Source: Nocardioides agri
GTDB taxonomy: Bacteria; Actinomycetota; Actinomycetes; Propionibacteriales; Nocardioidaceae
Length of the DNA: 64,000 nucleotides
Assembly: GCF_013778305.1 (NCBI RefSeq)
Contig: NZ_JACEIC010000002.1
Coordinates: 3,187,669 to 3,251,668, forward strand
Direction: 5' to 3'
Part shown: piece after piece, positions 18,118 to 27,275 of the stretch
How the letters are laid out: every line of letters begins with the position of its first letter
Position numbering within the stretch: position 1 is the stretch's first letter
Position numbers and translations under genes: made by a program
Notes under the pieces: generated by a model
The model's input: only the letters and a program-made list of their open reading frames with translations
What the model was told of the DNA's origin: nothing
The model's database searches: none

Positions 18118-20262
18118 TCAGACGGTGACCCGCACCTCCGGCTCCTCGGAGGCGTCGGACGCCGGCGGCACGACCGGAGGCTTCCGGTCGAGCGCGCTCG
18201 GCCACCAGATCCGCCCGCCCGCGTCGAGGTTGATCGCGGTGACCAGCACCGACCGCACGATCATCGTGTCGAGCAGGACGCCGATCGCGATCGCGGTGCC
18301 GATCTGGAGCGCGAACGTGAGCGGCATGGTCGCCAGCGCACCGAAGGTCGCCGCCAGCACGATGCCGGCCGCCGTGATCACGCCGCCGGTCGAGGCGAGC
18401 GCGATCAGCGAGCCGCGGCGGGTGCCCTTGGTGGCGGTCTCCTCGCGGACCCGGGTCATCAGGAAGATGTTGTAGTCGATGCCCAGGGCGACCAGGAACA
18501 CGAACGCGTACAACGGGAAGCCGGGGTCGGTGTGCGGCCGGTCGAAGACCAGGTCGAACACCACGCCCGAGATGCCCAGCGCCGCGGCGAACGACAGGAT
18601 CACCGTGCCGATCAGGATCAGCGGCGAGGCGAGCGCCCGGAGCAGGCCCATCAGGATCAGCATCACCGCGAGCAGCATGATCGGGATGACGACCCTGTTG
18701 TCGCGGGCCGACGCCTCCTCGATGTCGAGGGTGACCGCGGTCCAGCCGCCCACCTGGGCGTCCGCCCCGTCCACTGCGTGCACGGCGTCGCGGACGTCCT
18801 CGACGGCCTTGATGGACTGCTCGTCGAGCGGGTCGGCGGTGAGGTTGGCCAGGATCAGCGAGGTGCCGTCCTTCTCGGCGACGACCACCGGCTCCTGGAT
18901 GCCCTCGATGCCGTCCATGGCCGCGACGACCTCGTCGGCCTGCTCGGTGCTGGCGACGATCTGGATCGGCGAGCTCGCGTCGACCAGGCCGTGCTCGACG
19001 AGCAGCTCGTTGCCGGCAACCGACTCGACGTCGTGGCCGGAGACGTAGGTCTCGTCGTTGGGGATGCCCGAGGTGTCGAGGCGCAGCGCGCCGAGCGCGA
19101 CGATCAGCAGCGCGACCGTGGTGAAGATCCAGACGGTGCGGGGCCGCGGCGCGATCCGGTTGCCGGTGCGGGCCCAGAAGCCGGACTCGGTCGGCTCCGC
19201 GCTGCCGTAGCGCGGGATGAACGGCCAGAACACCCACCGGCCGCAGATCACCAGCAGGGCGGGCAGCAGGGTGACCATGACGACGAACGTCACCGCGACG
19301 GCCACGGCGTTGGCCGGCCCGAGGCCGGCGGTCGAGTTGAGCTCGGCGAACATCAGGCAGAGCAGGCCGGCCACGACGGTCGAGGCGCTGGCGAAGATCG
19401 CCGGGGCGGCACGGTGCAGCGCGAACGCCATCGCCTCGTGCCGGTCCTCGTGACGGCGCAGCTCCTCGCGGTAGCGGGCGACCAGCAGCAGGGCGTAGTC
19501 GGTGCCGGCGCCGATCACCAGCACGGTCATGATGAACTGCGTCTGGCCGTTGATGGTCATGTCGGCGTACTTGGCCAGCAGGTAGAGCAGGCCCATCGCG
19601 ATGCCCAGGCCGACGACGGCACAGAAGATCGGGAGTGCCCACAGCACCGGGCTGCGGTAGCTGACGAGCAGGATCAGGATCACCGCGCAGAGCGTGATCA
19701 GCAGCAGCCGGCCGTCCATGCCGGCGAAGGCGGCGGCCTGGTCGGCCGTGGTGCCGCCGGCACCGGCGACGTAGACCTCCACGCCGTCGATCGCGGTGAT
19801 GTCGCGGATCTGGTCGGCGACGTCGGGCATGTCCTCCCAGAGCTCGTCCCCACGGTTGATCGTGAAGTCGAGCTTCGCGACCTGGCCGTCCTCGGAGACG
19901 TACGGCGCCGGGATCCCGTTGGCGGCGGCGGCCTCCGGGGTGATGACGTTGGAGACGCCCTCGAGCTGCGCGATCTCGGGACCGTGACTCTCGATCGCGG
20001 CGAGATCCTCCTCGGTGAGGCCGGACTCCTTGTAGTAGACGACGGTCGTCACCAGGTCGTTGGGGTCCTGGAACTCCTCGAGGCGCTGGATCGCCTGGGT
20101 CGACTCGGCGCTCTCGGGCAGCCACGACTCGGCCTCGTTGTTCTGGACGCTGGTGAGCTTGCCGGCGAACGAGCCCATGATCCCGGCGATCACCAGGACG
20201 GCCACGAGGACGATCCACTTGGTGATCCGGCCGGTGAGCTTGCCGGCGATCTGGATGTGCAT
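18118..20262 (-). CDS. MMPL family RND-type membrane transporter
   Basis: 714 aa, with an N-terminal membrane helix (residues 12-35), a large periplasmic-type loop, and two blocks of helices near residues 170-360 and 530-690. It is the short MMPL/SSD-like actinobacterial form, with IGAGTDYALLLVARYREEL and the repeat ALGIDYNIFLMTRVREE. These carry the charged residues used for proton coupling in RND proteins. Cargo is unknown; relatives export lipids or drugs. The ATG has only a weak GAGAG ahead. A 17-bp palindrome lies 135 bp upstream in the divergent region shared with an acyl-CoA ligase gene. Confidence 0.93.
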   Translation of the reverse strand: MHIQIAGKLTGRITKWIVLVAVLVIAGIMGSFAGKLTSVQNNEAESWLPESAESTQAIQRLEEFQDPNDLVTTVVYYKESGLTEEDLAAIESHGPEIAQLEGVSNVITPEAAAANGIPAPYVSEDGQVAKLDFTINRGDELWEDMPDVADQIRDITAIDGVEVYVAGAGGTTADQAAAFAGMDGRLLLITLCAVILILLVSYRSPVLWALPIFCAVVGLGIAMGLLYLLAKYADMTINGQTQFIMTVLVIGAGTDYALLLVARYREELRRHEDRHEAMAFALHRAAPAIFASASTVVAGLLCLMFAELNSTAGLGPANAVAVAVTFVVMVTLLPALLVICGRWVFWPFIPRYGSAEPTESGFWARTGNRIAPRPRTVWIFTTVALLIVALGALRLDTSGIPNDETYVSGHDVESVAGNELLVEHGLVDASSPIQIVASTEQADEVVAAMDGIEGIQEPVVVAEKDGTSLILANLTADPLDEQSIKAVEDVRDAVHAVDGADAQVGGWTAVTLDIEEASARDNRVVIPIMLLAVMLILMGLLRALASPLILIGTVILSFAAALGISGVVFDLVFDRPHTDPGFPLYAFVFLVALGIDYNIFLMTRVREETATKGTRRGSLIALASTGGVITAAGIVLAATFGALATMPLTFALQIGTAIAIGVLLDTMIVRSVLVTAINLDAGGRIWWPSALDRKPPVVPPASDASEEPEVRVTV

Positions 20263-20397
20263 GGGGGAACTCTCTCAGTGATCGGGGGCAGAGGGCATCG
20301 GGGTTTTCCCCTAGTCCGACCACTCCAGCATGGCGAAGTCATCGGACACTGGTACGTCGAACGGGAAAGACCGTGATCGACATGCAACCATCGCTAC

Positions 20398-20414
20398 AGG
20401 TCAGAATCTGACCT
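20398..20414. promoter_or_regulatory. Perfect inverted repeat in the MMPL / acyl-CoA ligase divergent region
   Basis: AGGTCAG-AAT-CTGACCT, flanked by ACAG and CTGT-like ends, has the size and symmetry of a TetR/MarR-type operator. The 266-bp intergenic region (20263-20528) holds nothing else clear except GGGGTTTTCCCC near 20300. Confidence 0.5.
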
Positions 20415-20528
20415 CTGTCAATCGGACTCGTTTCGTCCGTGGTTGAGCGGGATTGGCCCCTGCGGGCTCCTGCTCGTCATCTGGCCTCAGGACACCGGGG
20501 CAGCCGATCGTGTGACAGGTTCGGAGAC

Positions 20529-22040
20529 ATGTATCCCGGGACCTGGGCTTCACGGACGCCCGACAAGCCAGCACTCGTGATGGCCGGCTCCGGCCGGACG
20601 CTCACCTACGCCCAGCTCGACGAGCGCAGCGCCCGGCTGGCGCGCTACCTGCACGACCGGGCCGGGCTGCGCGTCGGCGACGTCGTCGCGCTGCTCTCCG
20701 ACAACCGCCCCGAGACCTACGAGGCCTACTGGGCCGCCCTGCGCTCCGGCCTCTACATCACGGCGGTCAACCACAACCTGGCCGCCGACGAGGTCGCCTA
20801 CATCCTGCGCGACTGCGGCGCCCGGGCGCTGCTGGTGGCGCCGTCCAAGAGCGATCTCGCCGCCCGCGCTGGCGTCGGGATCGGCACCTCGCTGACGTTC
20901 GAGGGCGACTACGAGGAGGCGCTCGCCGCGGTCTCGGCCGAGCCGCTGCCGGAGCAGCCCCACGGCGAGGACCTGCTCTACTCCTCGGGCACCACCGGCC
21001 GGCCGAAGGGCATCAAGCCGCCGTTGCCGGCGATCGCCGTCGACGAGCCCGGCTACGTCTACCCCACGGTCTTCGGCGCGCTGTACGGGTTCGGCGTGGA
21101 CACCGTCTACCTCTCGCCGGCGCCGGTCTACCACGCGGCGCCGCTGCGGTTCGGCGGCGTCGTGCACGCCCTGGGCGGGACGCTGGTGATGATGGAGCGG
21201 TTCGACGCCGAGGACGCCTTGCGCGCGATCGAGCGCTACCGCATCACCACCACCCAGATGGTGCCGACGATGTTCGTGCGGATGCTCAAGCTGCCGCCCG
21301 AGGTGCGCTCGGCCTACGACGTCAGCTCGCTGCGCACGGTCATCCATGCGGCGGCCCCGTGCCCCGTGGATGTCAAGCGGGCGATGATCGAGTGGTTCGG
21401 GCCGATCATCCACGAGTACTACGCCTCGACCGAGGCCAACGGCGCGACCTTCATCGACTCGGAAGCGTGGCTGCGCAAGCCGGGGTCGGTCGGCACCGCC
21501 CTCATGGGCACGATCCGGATCTGCGGCGACGACGGTGCGGTGCTCGGGCCGGGCGAGGTCGGCACGGTCTTCTTCGAGCGTGAGCAGCGCACGTTCAGCT
21601 ACCACAACGACGAGGAGAGGACGCGGAGCACGCAGCACCCCGACCACGAGAGCTGGACGACCGTCGGCGACCTGGGCTACCTCGACGAGGACGGCTACCT
21701 GTTCCTCACCGACCGCAAGGCGTTCATGATCATCTCCGGCGGCGTGAACATCTACCCGCAGGAGATCGAGGACCTCTTCAGCCTGCACCCGGCCGTCACC
21801 GACATCGCCGTCATCGGCGTCCCCGACGACGAGATGGGAGAGCGGGTGGTGGCGTTCGTGCAGCCGGCGCCGGGTGCCGTGCCGGGCGAGGACCTGGCCG
21901 CCGAGCTCACGGCGTACGCCCGGGAGCGGATCGCGCACTTCAAGGTGCCGCGGGAGTTCCTGTTCCGCGAGGAGCTGCCGCGCACGCCGACGGGGAAGAT
22001 GGTGAAGGGCAGGCTGCGCGAGGAGTACGCCCGCACCTAG
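20529..22040 (+). CDS. Acyl-CoA synthetase (AMP-forming, FadD-like)
   Basis: 503 aa ANL-superfamily ligase that should activate a carboxylic acid to its CoA thioester through an acyl-AMP. P-loop LLYSSGTTGRPKGI (near 160), A5 YYASTEANGATF, A7 VGDLGYLDEDGYLFLTDR, A8 ISGGVNIYPQEIE and A10 PRTPTGKMVKGRL with the catalytic Lys are all present. ATG 20529 is chosen because the family begins MYPGTWASRTPDKPA-like; a GTG at 20439 would add 30 unconserved residues. The stop TAG shares CTAG with the convergent PAP2 gene. Substrate unknown. Confidence 0.92.
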   Translation: MYPGTWASRTPDKPALVMAGSGRTLTYAQLDERSARLARYLHDRAGLRVGDVVALLSDNRPETYEAYWAALRSGLYITAVNHNLAADEVAYILRDCGARALLVAPSKSDLAARAGVGIGTSLTFEGDYEEALAAVSAEPLPEQPHGEDLLYSSGTTGRPKGIKPPLPAIAVDEPGYVYPTVFGALYGFGVDTVYLSPAPVYHAAPLRFGGVVHALGGTLVMMERFDAEDALRAIERYRITTTQMVPTMFVRMLKLPPEVRSAYDVSSLRTVIHAAAPCPVDVKRAMIEWFGPIIHEYYASTEANGATFIDSEAWLRKPGSVGTALMGTIRICGDDGAVLGPGEVGTVFFEREQRTFSYHNDEERTRSTQHPDHESWTTVGDLGYLDEDGYLFLTDRKAFMIISGGVNIYPQEIEDLFSLHPAVTDIAVIGVPDDEMGERVVAFVQPAPGAVPGEDLAAELTAYARERIAHFKVPREFLFREELPRTPTGKMVKGRLREEYART

Positions 22041-22927
22041 GCCGCGCGGCGGCGCTCCCAGCGGCCGACGCCGACCATCACGAGCAGCGCGAGGGCGCCG
22101 CCGGCGATCGCGTCGACGACGTAGTGCTCGGCGAAGTAGGTGAGCGCGAGCGACATCGCGAGCGGGTAGAGCAGCAGCAGCCACCGCAGCGGCGACCGCA
22201 GCCGCGTGATGAACCAGAATGCCACCAGGAAGGCGATCCCGGCGTGCAGCGAAGGCATCGCGGCGACCTTGTTGCCCATGCCCCGCATGATCATCGTCTG
22301 GCGGTGCAGGTCGATCCCGCCCACGCTGAGCTCCGACCAGCCGCGGCGGGTGATCCGGTGCACCTCGGCCAGGTAGCCGTCGCGCGCGGCCATCCACGGT
22401 GGCGCCATCGGGTAGACCACGTAGATCGCGAGGCCCGAGAAGAGCAGCGTGAGGTAGCGGCGCAGCCAGCGCACCCACTCGTCGCGGTCGCGCACCCACA
22501 GCACCCCGGCGAGGGTCAGTGCGACCAGGAAGTGCGAGGCGTAGACGGTCGTGAGCAGCACGTCGTACCAGTGCGGCGGGAGCGTCTTGAGGCACGGCTC
22601 GCCGCACCAGGCGTGCTGCAGCGACACCGTCGGCGTCGTGCCTGCGAAGAGCCACTCGTCGACCCGGATCGGCATCGAGTAGTGCGGCGCGATGCCGATC
22701 TCGTCGGCCAGCCCGCGCACCAGCCAGTAGACGACGAGCAGCAGCAGCGGCAGCCACCAGTCCCGCCAGAACCGCCGCCAGCGTCGGTCGGGGTCGTCGG
22801 CGTACCAGGCGATCGTGCCGAACCAGATCCACAGGACGACGCCGGCCGGGTCGTTCGGGATGCCGACCAGCAGGCACCACAGCAGGAGGACGACGGCGTA
22901 CGCCGTCGTGGCGGTGCGTCGGGTCAC
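22037..22927 (-). CDS. PAP2-superfamily membrane protein (inositol phosphotransferase-like)
   Basis: 296 aa with about six membrane helices. PAP2-type motifs are NKVAAMPSLHAG (the conserved PSLHxG His) and YFAEHYVVDAIAGG (SxxxxxxHxxxD-like His/Asp). This is the AUR1/IPT-like subgroup that transfers phospho-inositol or hydrolyses lipid phosphates. The GTG at 22927 overlaps the preceding TGA (GTGA), so it is the last gene of a three-gene membrane operon. The stop codons of this gene and the acyl-CoA ligase share CTAG at 22037-22040. Confidence 0.87.
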   Translation of the reverse strand: MTRRTATTAYAVVLLLWCLLVGIPNDPAGVVLWIWFGTIAWYADDPDRRWRRFWRDWWLPLLLLVVYWLVRGLADEIGIAPHYSMPIRVDEWLFAGTTPTVSLQHAWCGEPCLKTLPPHWYDVLLTTVYASHFLVALTLAGVLWVRDRDEWVRWLRRYLTLLFSGLAIYVVYPMAPPWMAARDGYLAEVHRITRRGWSELSVGGIDLHRQTMIMRGMGNKVAAMPSLHAGIAFLVAFWFITRLRSPLRWLLLLYPLAMSLALTYFAEHYVVDAIAGGALALLVMVGVGRWERRRAA

Positions 22928-24297
22928 GCGCTGTCCTCGCGGTAGATCGTCCAGTCGCCGGCGGTGGTGGCGCGAGCGTAGTGGTCGGCCATCACCTCGT
23001 CGGCGACGGCCGCGTCGATGCCCCACGACCCGAGTGACTCGCCCGCGACGACCAGCCAGGTGGGCCGCGCGGCGGAGCGCATCAGCGACGTGAGGGCGAC
23101 CAGGTCGGGGTCGTGCACCCGCACCGGCAGGCTCCACAGGTCGGGGTAGGGGCTGCGCAGCCCGGTCGCCTCGAGGATGTTGGGGCCGCCGAAGGCGACC
23201 ACGGCCGTGTCCCCGGGTCGGGCGTGGGCGTCGAGCCAGGCGATCGCCGGGCCCTCCGGTCGCTCGATCGGGCGGACCGCGACCACCACCAGGGCCACCA
23301 CGGCGGAGGCCCCGGCGACGGCGTACGCCGCGACCAGCAAGCGCCCGGGGCGCGGCGACCGCTGCCCTGCGGCCGCCGCCAGCAGCACCAGGCCGGGCAC
23401 CAGGCCCATCAGGTAGTGCAGCCAGTAGCTGCCGCCGCCGAGGACCACGAAGAGCTCCCAGGCGAGCACCGCCAGCGCGGGCCAGAAGAGCTCAGCGCCG
23501 CGCGCCCGCCGGGCGAGAGCGACGAGCAGCAGCGGCACTCCGGTGGCGAGCAGGGCGAGCAGCAGTGCGCCGAGCCGGCTCGCCGTGGATCCGGTCGCCG
23601 ACGTCGCGATCACCGCGGCCGCCTGCTGGCGGAAGACCACCGCGGCGTCCCAGAGGTCGCCCGGTGCCGTCCCGCGGAGCGCGGCCAGGCCGACGGCGAC
23701 CGTGATCGTGACCGCGGCCGCGCCGACGACCGCGGCGAGCGCCGCGGGCCGCCGCCGCGCCAGCAGCAGCACGACCGCCAGGACGAGCACGTCCAGCAGG
23801 CTCTGCTTGACCAGCGCAGCGGCCGCGCCGAGCACGCCGGCCAGCACGGCCCACGGCAGCCACCGGTCCGAACGGGCCGCCGTGACCACCGCGGCGCAGC
23901 CGCCGATCAGGAAGGGCAGCCCGAGCAGCTCGCCGTTGACGACCGTGCCGCCGAAGAGCGGGGTGACGACCAGGATCGCGGCCGTCAGCGCCGGCAGCAC
24001 GGGGGAGCCGCCCGCCGCGCGGCCGACCAGGCCGGCGAGCAGCACCGACGACACGACGGCCAGGATCCCGAGCGCGCGCACGGCCCACGCCGATCCGCCC
24101 AGGCCGTCCGCGAGCGCGAACAGCGCGATCAGCCCTGGCGGCCGGTCGACGAAGTAGTCGCCGTAGAGCGAGGACCCGGACGTCCACTGGCTCGCGAGCA
24201 GCAGCAGCCCGCCCTCGTCAGGGCTCAGCGTCCGGCCGGCGTACGGCGTCACGCAGAGCCCGGCGAGGGCGGCCAGGCCGACGACCGAGCGGTTCAC
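22924..24297 (-). CDS. Polytopic membrane protein, glycosyltransferase-like (GT-C/ArnT-type)
   Basis: 457 aa with 10-12 hydrophobic segments and a C-terminal soluble tail. The N-terminal loop has LSPDEGG and DRPPGLIALF, the pattern (Asp-Glu, then DxPP) of GT-C mannosyl and arabinosyl transferases that use polyprenyl-phosphate sugars. The tail (WLDAHARPGDTAVVAFG) resembles their periplasmic domain. Acceptor unknown. Starts at GTG 24297 overlapping the DUF202 stop by four bases. Confidence 0.78.
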   Translation of the reverse strand: MNRSVVGLAALAGLCVTPYAGRTLSPDEGGLLLLASQWTSGSSLYGDYFVDRPPGLIALFALADGLGGSAWAVRALGILAVVSSVLLAGLVGRAAGGSPVLPALTAAILVVTPLFGGTVVNGELLGLPFLIGGCAAVVTAARSDRWLPWAVLAGVLGAAAALVKQSLLDVLVLAVVLLLARRRPAALAAVVGAAAVTITVAVGLAALRGTAPGDLWDAAVVFRQQAAAVIATSATGSTASRLGALLLALLATGVPLLLVALARRARGAELFWPALAVLAWELFVVLGGGSYWLHYLMGLVPGLVLLAAAAGQRSPRPGRLLVAAYAVAGASAVVALVVVAVRPIERPEGPAIAWLDAHARPGDTAVVAFGGPNILEATGLRSPYPDLWSLPVRVHDPDLVALTSLMRSAARPTWLVVAGESLGSWGIDAAVADEVMADHYARATTAGDWTIYREDSA

Positions 24298-24647
24298 GCG
24301 AACGCGAAGGCCAGCAGCACGGCCCCGACGAGCACGGCGCCGGTGAGCAGGATGCCGAGGTTGAACGCCGGCAGGGGGGTCCGGGTGCGGATCGCCCGCT
24401 CGATCCGCGCCCACCGCACCATCGCCAGCACCGTCACGAGGCCGCCGAGCAGCACGAGCGCGACCGCGAGGCCGTCGCGGACCCAGTCGGTGTCCGGCAG
24501 GCCGAGCGCCTGCAGCGCGACCCCGCCGGCCAGGATCGCCAGGGCGGTGCGCACCCAGGCGAGGAACGTCCGCTCGTTCGCCAGGGAGAACCGCGGGTCC
24601 GGCTCCTGCCCGGCGTCGTAGACCCAGTGCGGCCGACGTTGCGTCAT
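24294..24647 (-). CDS. YidH/DUF202 family small membrane protein
   Basis: 117 aa with three membrane helices. The DUF202 hallmark RFSLANERTFLAWVRTALA sits near residues 20-38. ATG 24647 is preferred because AAGGA lies 8 nt upstream; an ATG three codons earlier has no ribosome site. Function unknown, although DUF202 is fused to other membrane modules in some species. First gene of the operon with the GT-C-like and PAP2 genes. Confidence 0.85.
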   Translation of the reverse strand: MTQRRPHWVYDAGQEPDPRFSLANERTFLAWVRTALAILAGGVALQALGLPDTDWVRDGLAVALVLLGGLVTVLAMVRWARIERAIRTRTPLPAFNLGILLTGAVLVGAVLLAFAFA

Positions 24648-24691
24648 GGTGCTCATCCTTGCGCACACCACCCACCTCTAGGGTCGAGGAC

Positions 24692-25516
24692 GTGACGTTC
24701 GAGCTCGATGCCCACATCGCGGTCCGCTCCCAGGGGGACGGCAGGTACGCCGCCGACCTCGACCCCGGCTGGGTCGTCGGCGGCGGCGTCAACGGCGGCT
24801 ACCTGCTGGCGCTGATGGGCAACGCCCTGCGCGCGTCGTTCCCGGCGAAGCCCGACCCACTCGCGGTCTCGGCCTACTACCTGTCGGCGGCGTCGCCCGG
24901 GCCGGCGACGGTGGCGGTCGACGTGCGCCGCGAGGGTGGATCGGTCGGCACCGCGTCGGCCGAGCTGCGCCAGGGTGACGGTGCCGACGAGCAGGTGCGG
25001 ATCGCCGCGCTGGCGACGTACGGCGACCTCGACCGGCTCGGTGACGACGTCGGCACCACCGCGGAGGAGCCGCACCTGCCGCCACCGGACGAGTGCGTCG
25101 CCAACACGTTCGCACCGCGGGAGATCCTCGAGCTCGCGCCGATGATGGCCCGCTTCGACATGCGCTTCCACCCCGAGCACGTCGGCTGGGCGGTCGGCCA
25201 GCCGAGCGGGCGCGGCGAGATCGCCGCGTGGTTCCGGCTCGTCGACGGCCGCGAGCCCGACCCGGTCTCGCTGCTGATGGTCGTCGACGCCCTGCCCCCG
25301 GTGACCTTCGACCTCGGCCTGATGGGCTGGGCGCCGACGCTCGAGCTCACCGCCCACGTGCGCGCGCGGCCCGCGCCCGGCTGGCTCAAGGTGCGGCACG
25401 CGACCCGCAACCTCGCCGGCGGCATGTTCGAGGAGGACTGCGAGGTCTGGGACTCCGCCGGTCGGCTCGTCGCGCAGAGCCGGCAGCTCGCCCGGCAGCC
25501 GCGACCTCACCGTTGA
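24692..25516 (+). CDS. Acyl-CoA thioesterase (TesB-like, double hot-dog)
   Basis: 274 aa with two hot-dog halves. The N-terminal half has GGGVNGGYLLALM followed by VSAYYLSAASPGPA; the C-terminal half has PPVTFDLGLMGWAPTLELTAHV and CEVWDSAGRLVAQSRQLA. This matches the actinobacterial thioesterase family (acyl-CoA to free acid plus CoA). The GTG start lies 7 nt after TAGGGT (24679-24684), a leaderless arrangement; an in-frame start 33 nt earlier would run into the promoter. An 88-bp palindrome follows the stop. Confidence 0.87.
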   Translation: MTFELDAHIAVRSQGDGRYAADLDPGWVVGGGVNGGYLLALMGNALRASFPAKPDPLAVSAYYLSAASPGPATVAVDVRREGGSVGTASAELRQGDGADEQVRIAALATYGDLDRLGDDVGTTAEEPHLPPPDECVANTFAPREILELAPMMARFDMRFHPEHVGWAVGQPSGRGEIAAWFRLVDGREPDPVSLLMVVDALPPVTFDLGLMGWAPTLELTAHVRARPAPGWLKVRHATRNLAGGMFEEDCEVWDSAGRLVAQSRQLARQPRPHR

Positions 25517-25552
25517 GCGAATTGTCGTCGGCTGCGGGCGGCGGCTGGCGGC

Positions 25553-25640
25553 GTTTCATCAAGGGATGAGGGCGAGACCGCGCTTCCCGTGCCGAACTCG
25601 ACGAGGGAGGCGCTGGTTCACCGTCATCCCTTGATGAAAC
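25553..25640. repeat. 88-bp palindromic element, family 2 copy A
   Basis: Perfect 17-bp terminal inverted repeats, GTTTCATCAAGGGATGA (25553-25569) and complement (25624-25640), enclose a 54-bp centre with its own stem (GCGCTTCCC with GGGAGGCGC). It lies between convergent genes. Copy B is at 54706-54793, the same length and about 82% identical. Confidence 0.88.
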
Positions 25641-25670
25641 CGCGCGGGGGCGCCGCCGGGGGAGGAGCCG

Positions 25671-26564
25671 TCAGCTCACCCGGGACCGCCGCAGGGACAC
25701 GATCCACCGCCGCCGGGGGTGCTCGGTGACCGTCCACAGCCGATCGGTGCGCGCGTCGTAGGCGAGGTCCTCCGGCCCCATCGGCAGGACCCGACGGTGC
25801 TCGCGGAAGCCGCCGGGCTCGCCGGACCAGATCGACCCCAGCCCCCACGGGCCGTGGGACGAGGACAGGTAGAGCCGGCCCTCGATCCGCGCGACCCCCT
25901 GGGCGCGCAGCACGTCGTGGGCGACCACGGTGACCGGGCCGCCGTCGATCGGCATCTCGGCGAACCGCCGCGTCTGTCGGCGGCCGCCGTACTCGCCGGC
26001 GACCAGTGCGGGCGGGTCGCAGGCGTCGTCGACGGCCACGAACGAGAAGCGCAGCGGCTCGCCGTCGTCGTCGGACTCCGGCACCAGCCGGTGCCGGACC
26101 GGCAGCAGCAGCCCGTCGGGCGAGCGGACCACGTCGCGGACGTCGCAGACCCACAGGCCCGCCCGGGTGGCCGCGACGTACAGCCGGGTCCCGTGCCAGC
26201 CGAGCCCACCGGCGTGCGCGGCGAGCGGCTCGTGGCCGCCGGTGGTGGGGACCACGAGCGCCACGTGCGCGTAGCGCCGCCGCGCCAGGTCGAGCACGGA
26301 GACCCGCACGCCACCGTCCTGGGCGTACCACGTCACCGCGACCCGCTCGCCGCCCGGCTCGAGCGCGATGCCCTGCGGCCACCACCGCGTGTCGCGGCGG
26401 TCGGCGGCGTCCCAGGTCCACGCCCGGTGCCGGGACAGGCACGGTGCCCAGGTACGCCGGAGCCGCCGGTCGCCGCGGACGGCGTCGAGCCCCACCGGGC
26501 CGCCGTGCCTCGCGACGAGCGCGTCGGCCTCCGCGGTGAGCTCCTGCGCGCGGGAGAGGTGCAC
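25671..26564 (-). CDS. Hypothetical protein, beta-propeller-like
   Basis: 297 aa. Repeated beta-rich segments such as VAVTWYAQDGGVRVSVLDL, LGWHGTRLYVAATRAGLWV, GVARIEGRLYLSSS and DLAYDARTDRLWTVTEHP suggest a propeller of about five or six blades. No signal peptide or membrane helix is seen, so it may be cytoplasmic. The GTG start is 7 nt after a TACCGT -10 that overlaps the -10 of the divergent Nudix gene. No specific family recognised. Confidence 0.75.
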   Translation of the reverse strand: MHLSRAQELTAEADALVARHGGPVGLDAVRGDRRLRRTWAPCLSRHRAWTWDAADRRDTRWWPQGIALEPGGERVAVTWYAQDGGVRVSVLDLARRRYAHVALVVPTTGGHEPLAAHAGGLGWHGTRLYVAATRAGLWVCDVRDVVRSPDGLLLPVRHRLVPESDDDGEPLRFSFVAVDDACDPPALVAGEYGGRRQTRRFAEMPIDGGPVTVVAHDVLRAQGVARIEGRLYLSSSHGPWGLGSIWSGEPGGFREHRRVLPMGPEDLAYDARTDRLWTVTEHPRRRWIVSLRRSRVS

Positions 26565-26571
26565 GACGCGA

Positions 26572-26581
26572 ACGGTAACCT
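26572..26581. promoter_or_regulatory. Bidirectional promoter core with overlapping -10 boxes
   Basis: ACGGTAACCT contains TAACCT on the plus strand (26576-26581, 7 nt before ATG 26589) and TACCGT on the minus strand (26577-26572, 7 nt before GTG 26564). The two boxes share the central TA. Confidence 0.6.
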
Positions 26582-26588
26582 CCGGCGC

Positions 26589-27266
26589 ATGGCCGCAGTC
26601 GTCGGAGCAGCGATCGTGCGCGACGGGCGCGTCCTTGCGGCGCGCCGCACCGAGCCGCCCGAGCTCGCCGGGCTCTGGGAGTTCCCCGGCGGCAAGGTGG
26701 AGCCGGGGGAGAGCCCGGAGCAGGCGCTCGTCCGCGAGATCAGGGAGGAGCTGGGCGTGACCGTGCGGCTCGACCGCTGGCTCGACCTCGAGGTCGACAT
26801 CGCCGGCGGCTGGGTGCTGACGGTGGGCGTCGCGCAGATCGTCGAGGGGACCCCGACCCTCTCCGACCACGACGAGCTCCGCTGGCTGGGACCCGACGAG
26901 CTGGGCGGGGTGCCCTGGGGTGCCCCGGACGTGCCGTTCCTCCCCGAGGTGGCGGCGCTGCTGCGCGAGGCCGGCCCCGCCGGACCGCGGGGCATCTTCT
27001 TCGACGAGGAGGACGCGCGGTCCGTGGCCGCCCGACTCGCCGCCGCGGGCTACAGCGCCCGGGTCGAGCGGGAGCGGCTCGCAGGCGAGGACGACGACGA
27101 GGCCCATCCCTGGGCGGTGCTGACCGATGCCCCCGAGCTGGTGCTCGACCTGCTCGTCGACGAGTTCGACGGCTGGCTCGACGTCGAGGAGCCCCAGCCG
27201 GCCCACCCGCCGCTCGATCTGCCCACGCAGCCGCGCCGGATCAAGCGTGTCGGTGACGCTCAGTAG
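26589..27266 (+). CDS. Nudix hydrolase (MutT-like) with C-terminal extension
   Basis: 225 aa. The N-terminal Nudix domain (residues 1-128) has an intact box GKVEPGESPEQALVREIREE LGV (G, E, REIREE, G at the conserved spacing), like mutator MutT enzymes that remove oxidised nucleotides. Residues 135-205 form an extra acidic domain (FFDEEDARSVAARLAAAGYS, EDDDEAHPW) with the look of RraB-type folds; this is inference. The ATG is leaderless behind TAACCT. In mycobacteria MutT2 lies in the same chromosomal neighbourhood as mshB and fbiC. Confidence 0.85.
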   Translation: MAAVVGAAIVRDGRVLAARRTEPPELAGLWEFPGGKVEPGESPEQALVREIREELGVTVRLDRWLDLEVDIAGGWVLTVGVAQIVEGTPTLSDHDELRWLGPDELGGVPWGAPDVPFLPEVAALLREAGPAGPRGIFFDEEDARSVAARLAAAGYSARVERERLAGEDDDEAHPWAVLTDAPELVLDLLVDEFDGWLDVEEPQPAHPPLDLPTQPRRIKRVGDAQ

Positions 27267-27275
27267 GCTCGCGGC

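Noticed and set aside
25553..25640. CRISPR-like repeat
   Set aside because: The repeats are inverted, not direct, occur once per locus and are 29 kb apart.
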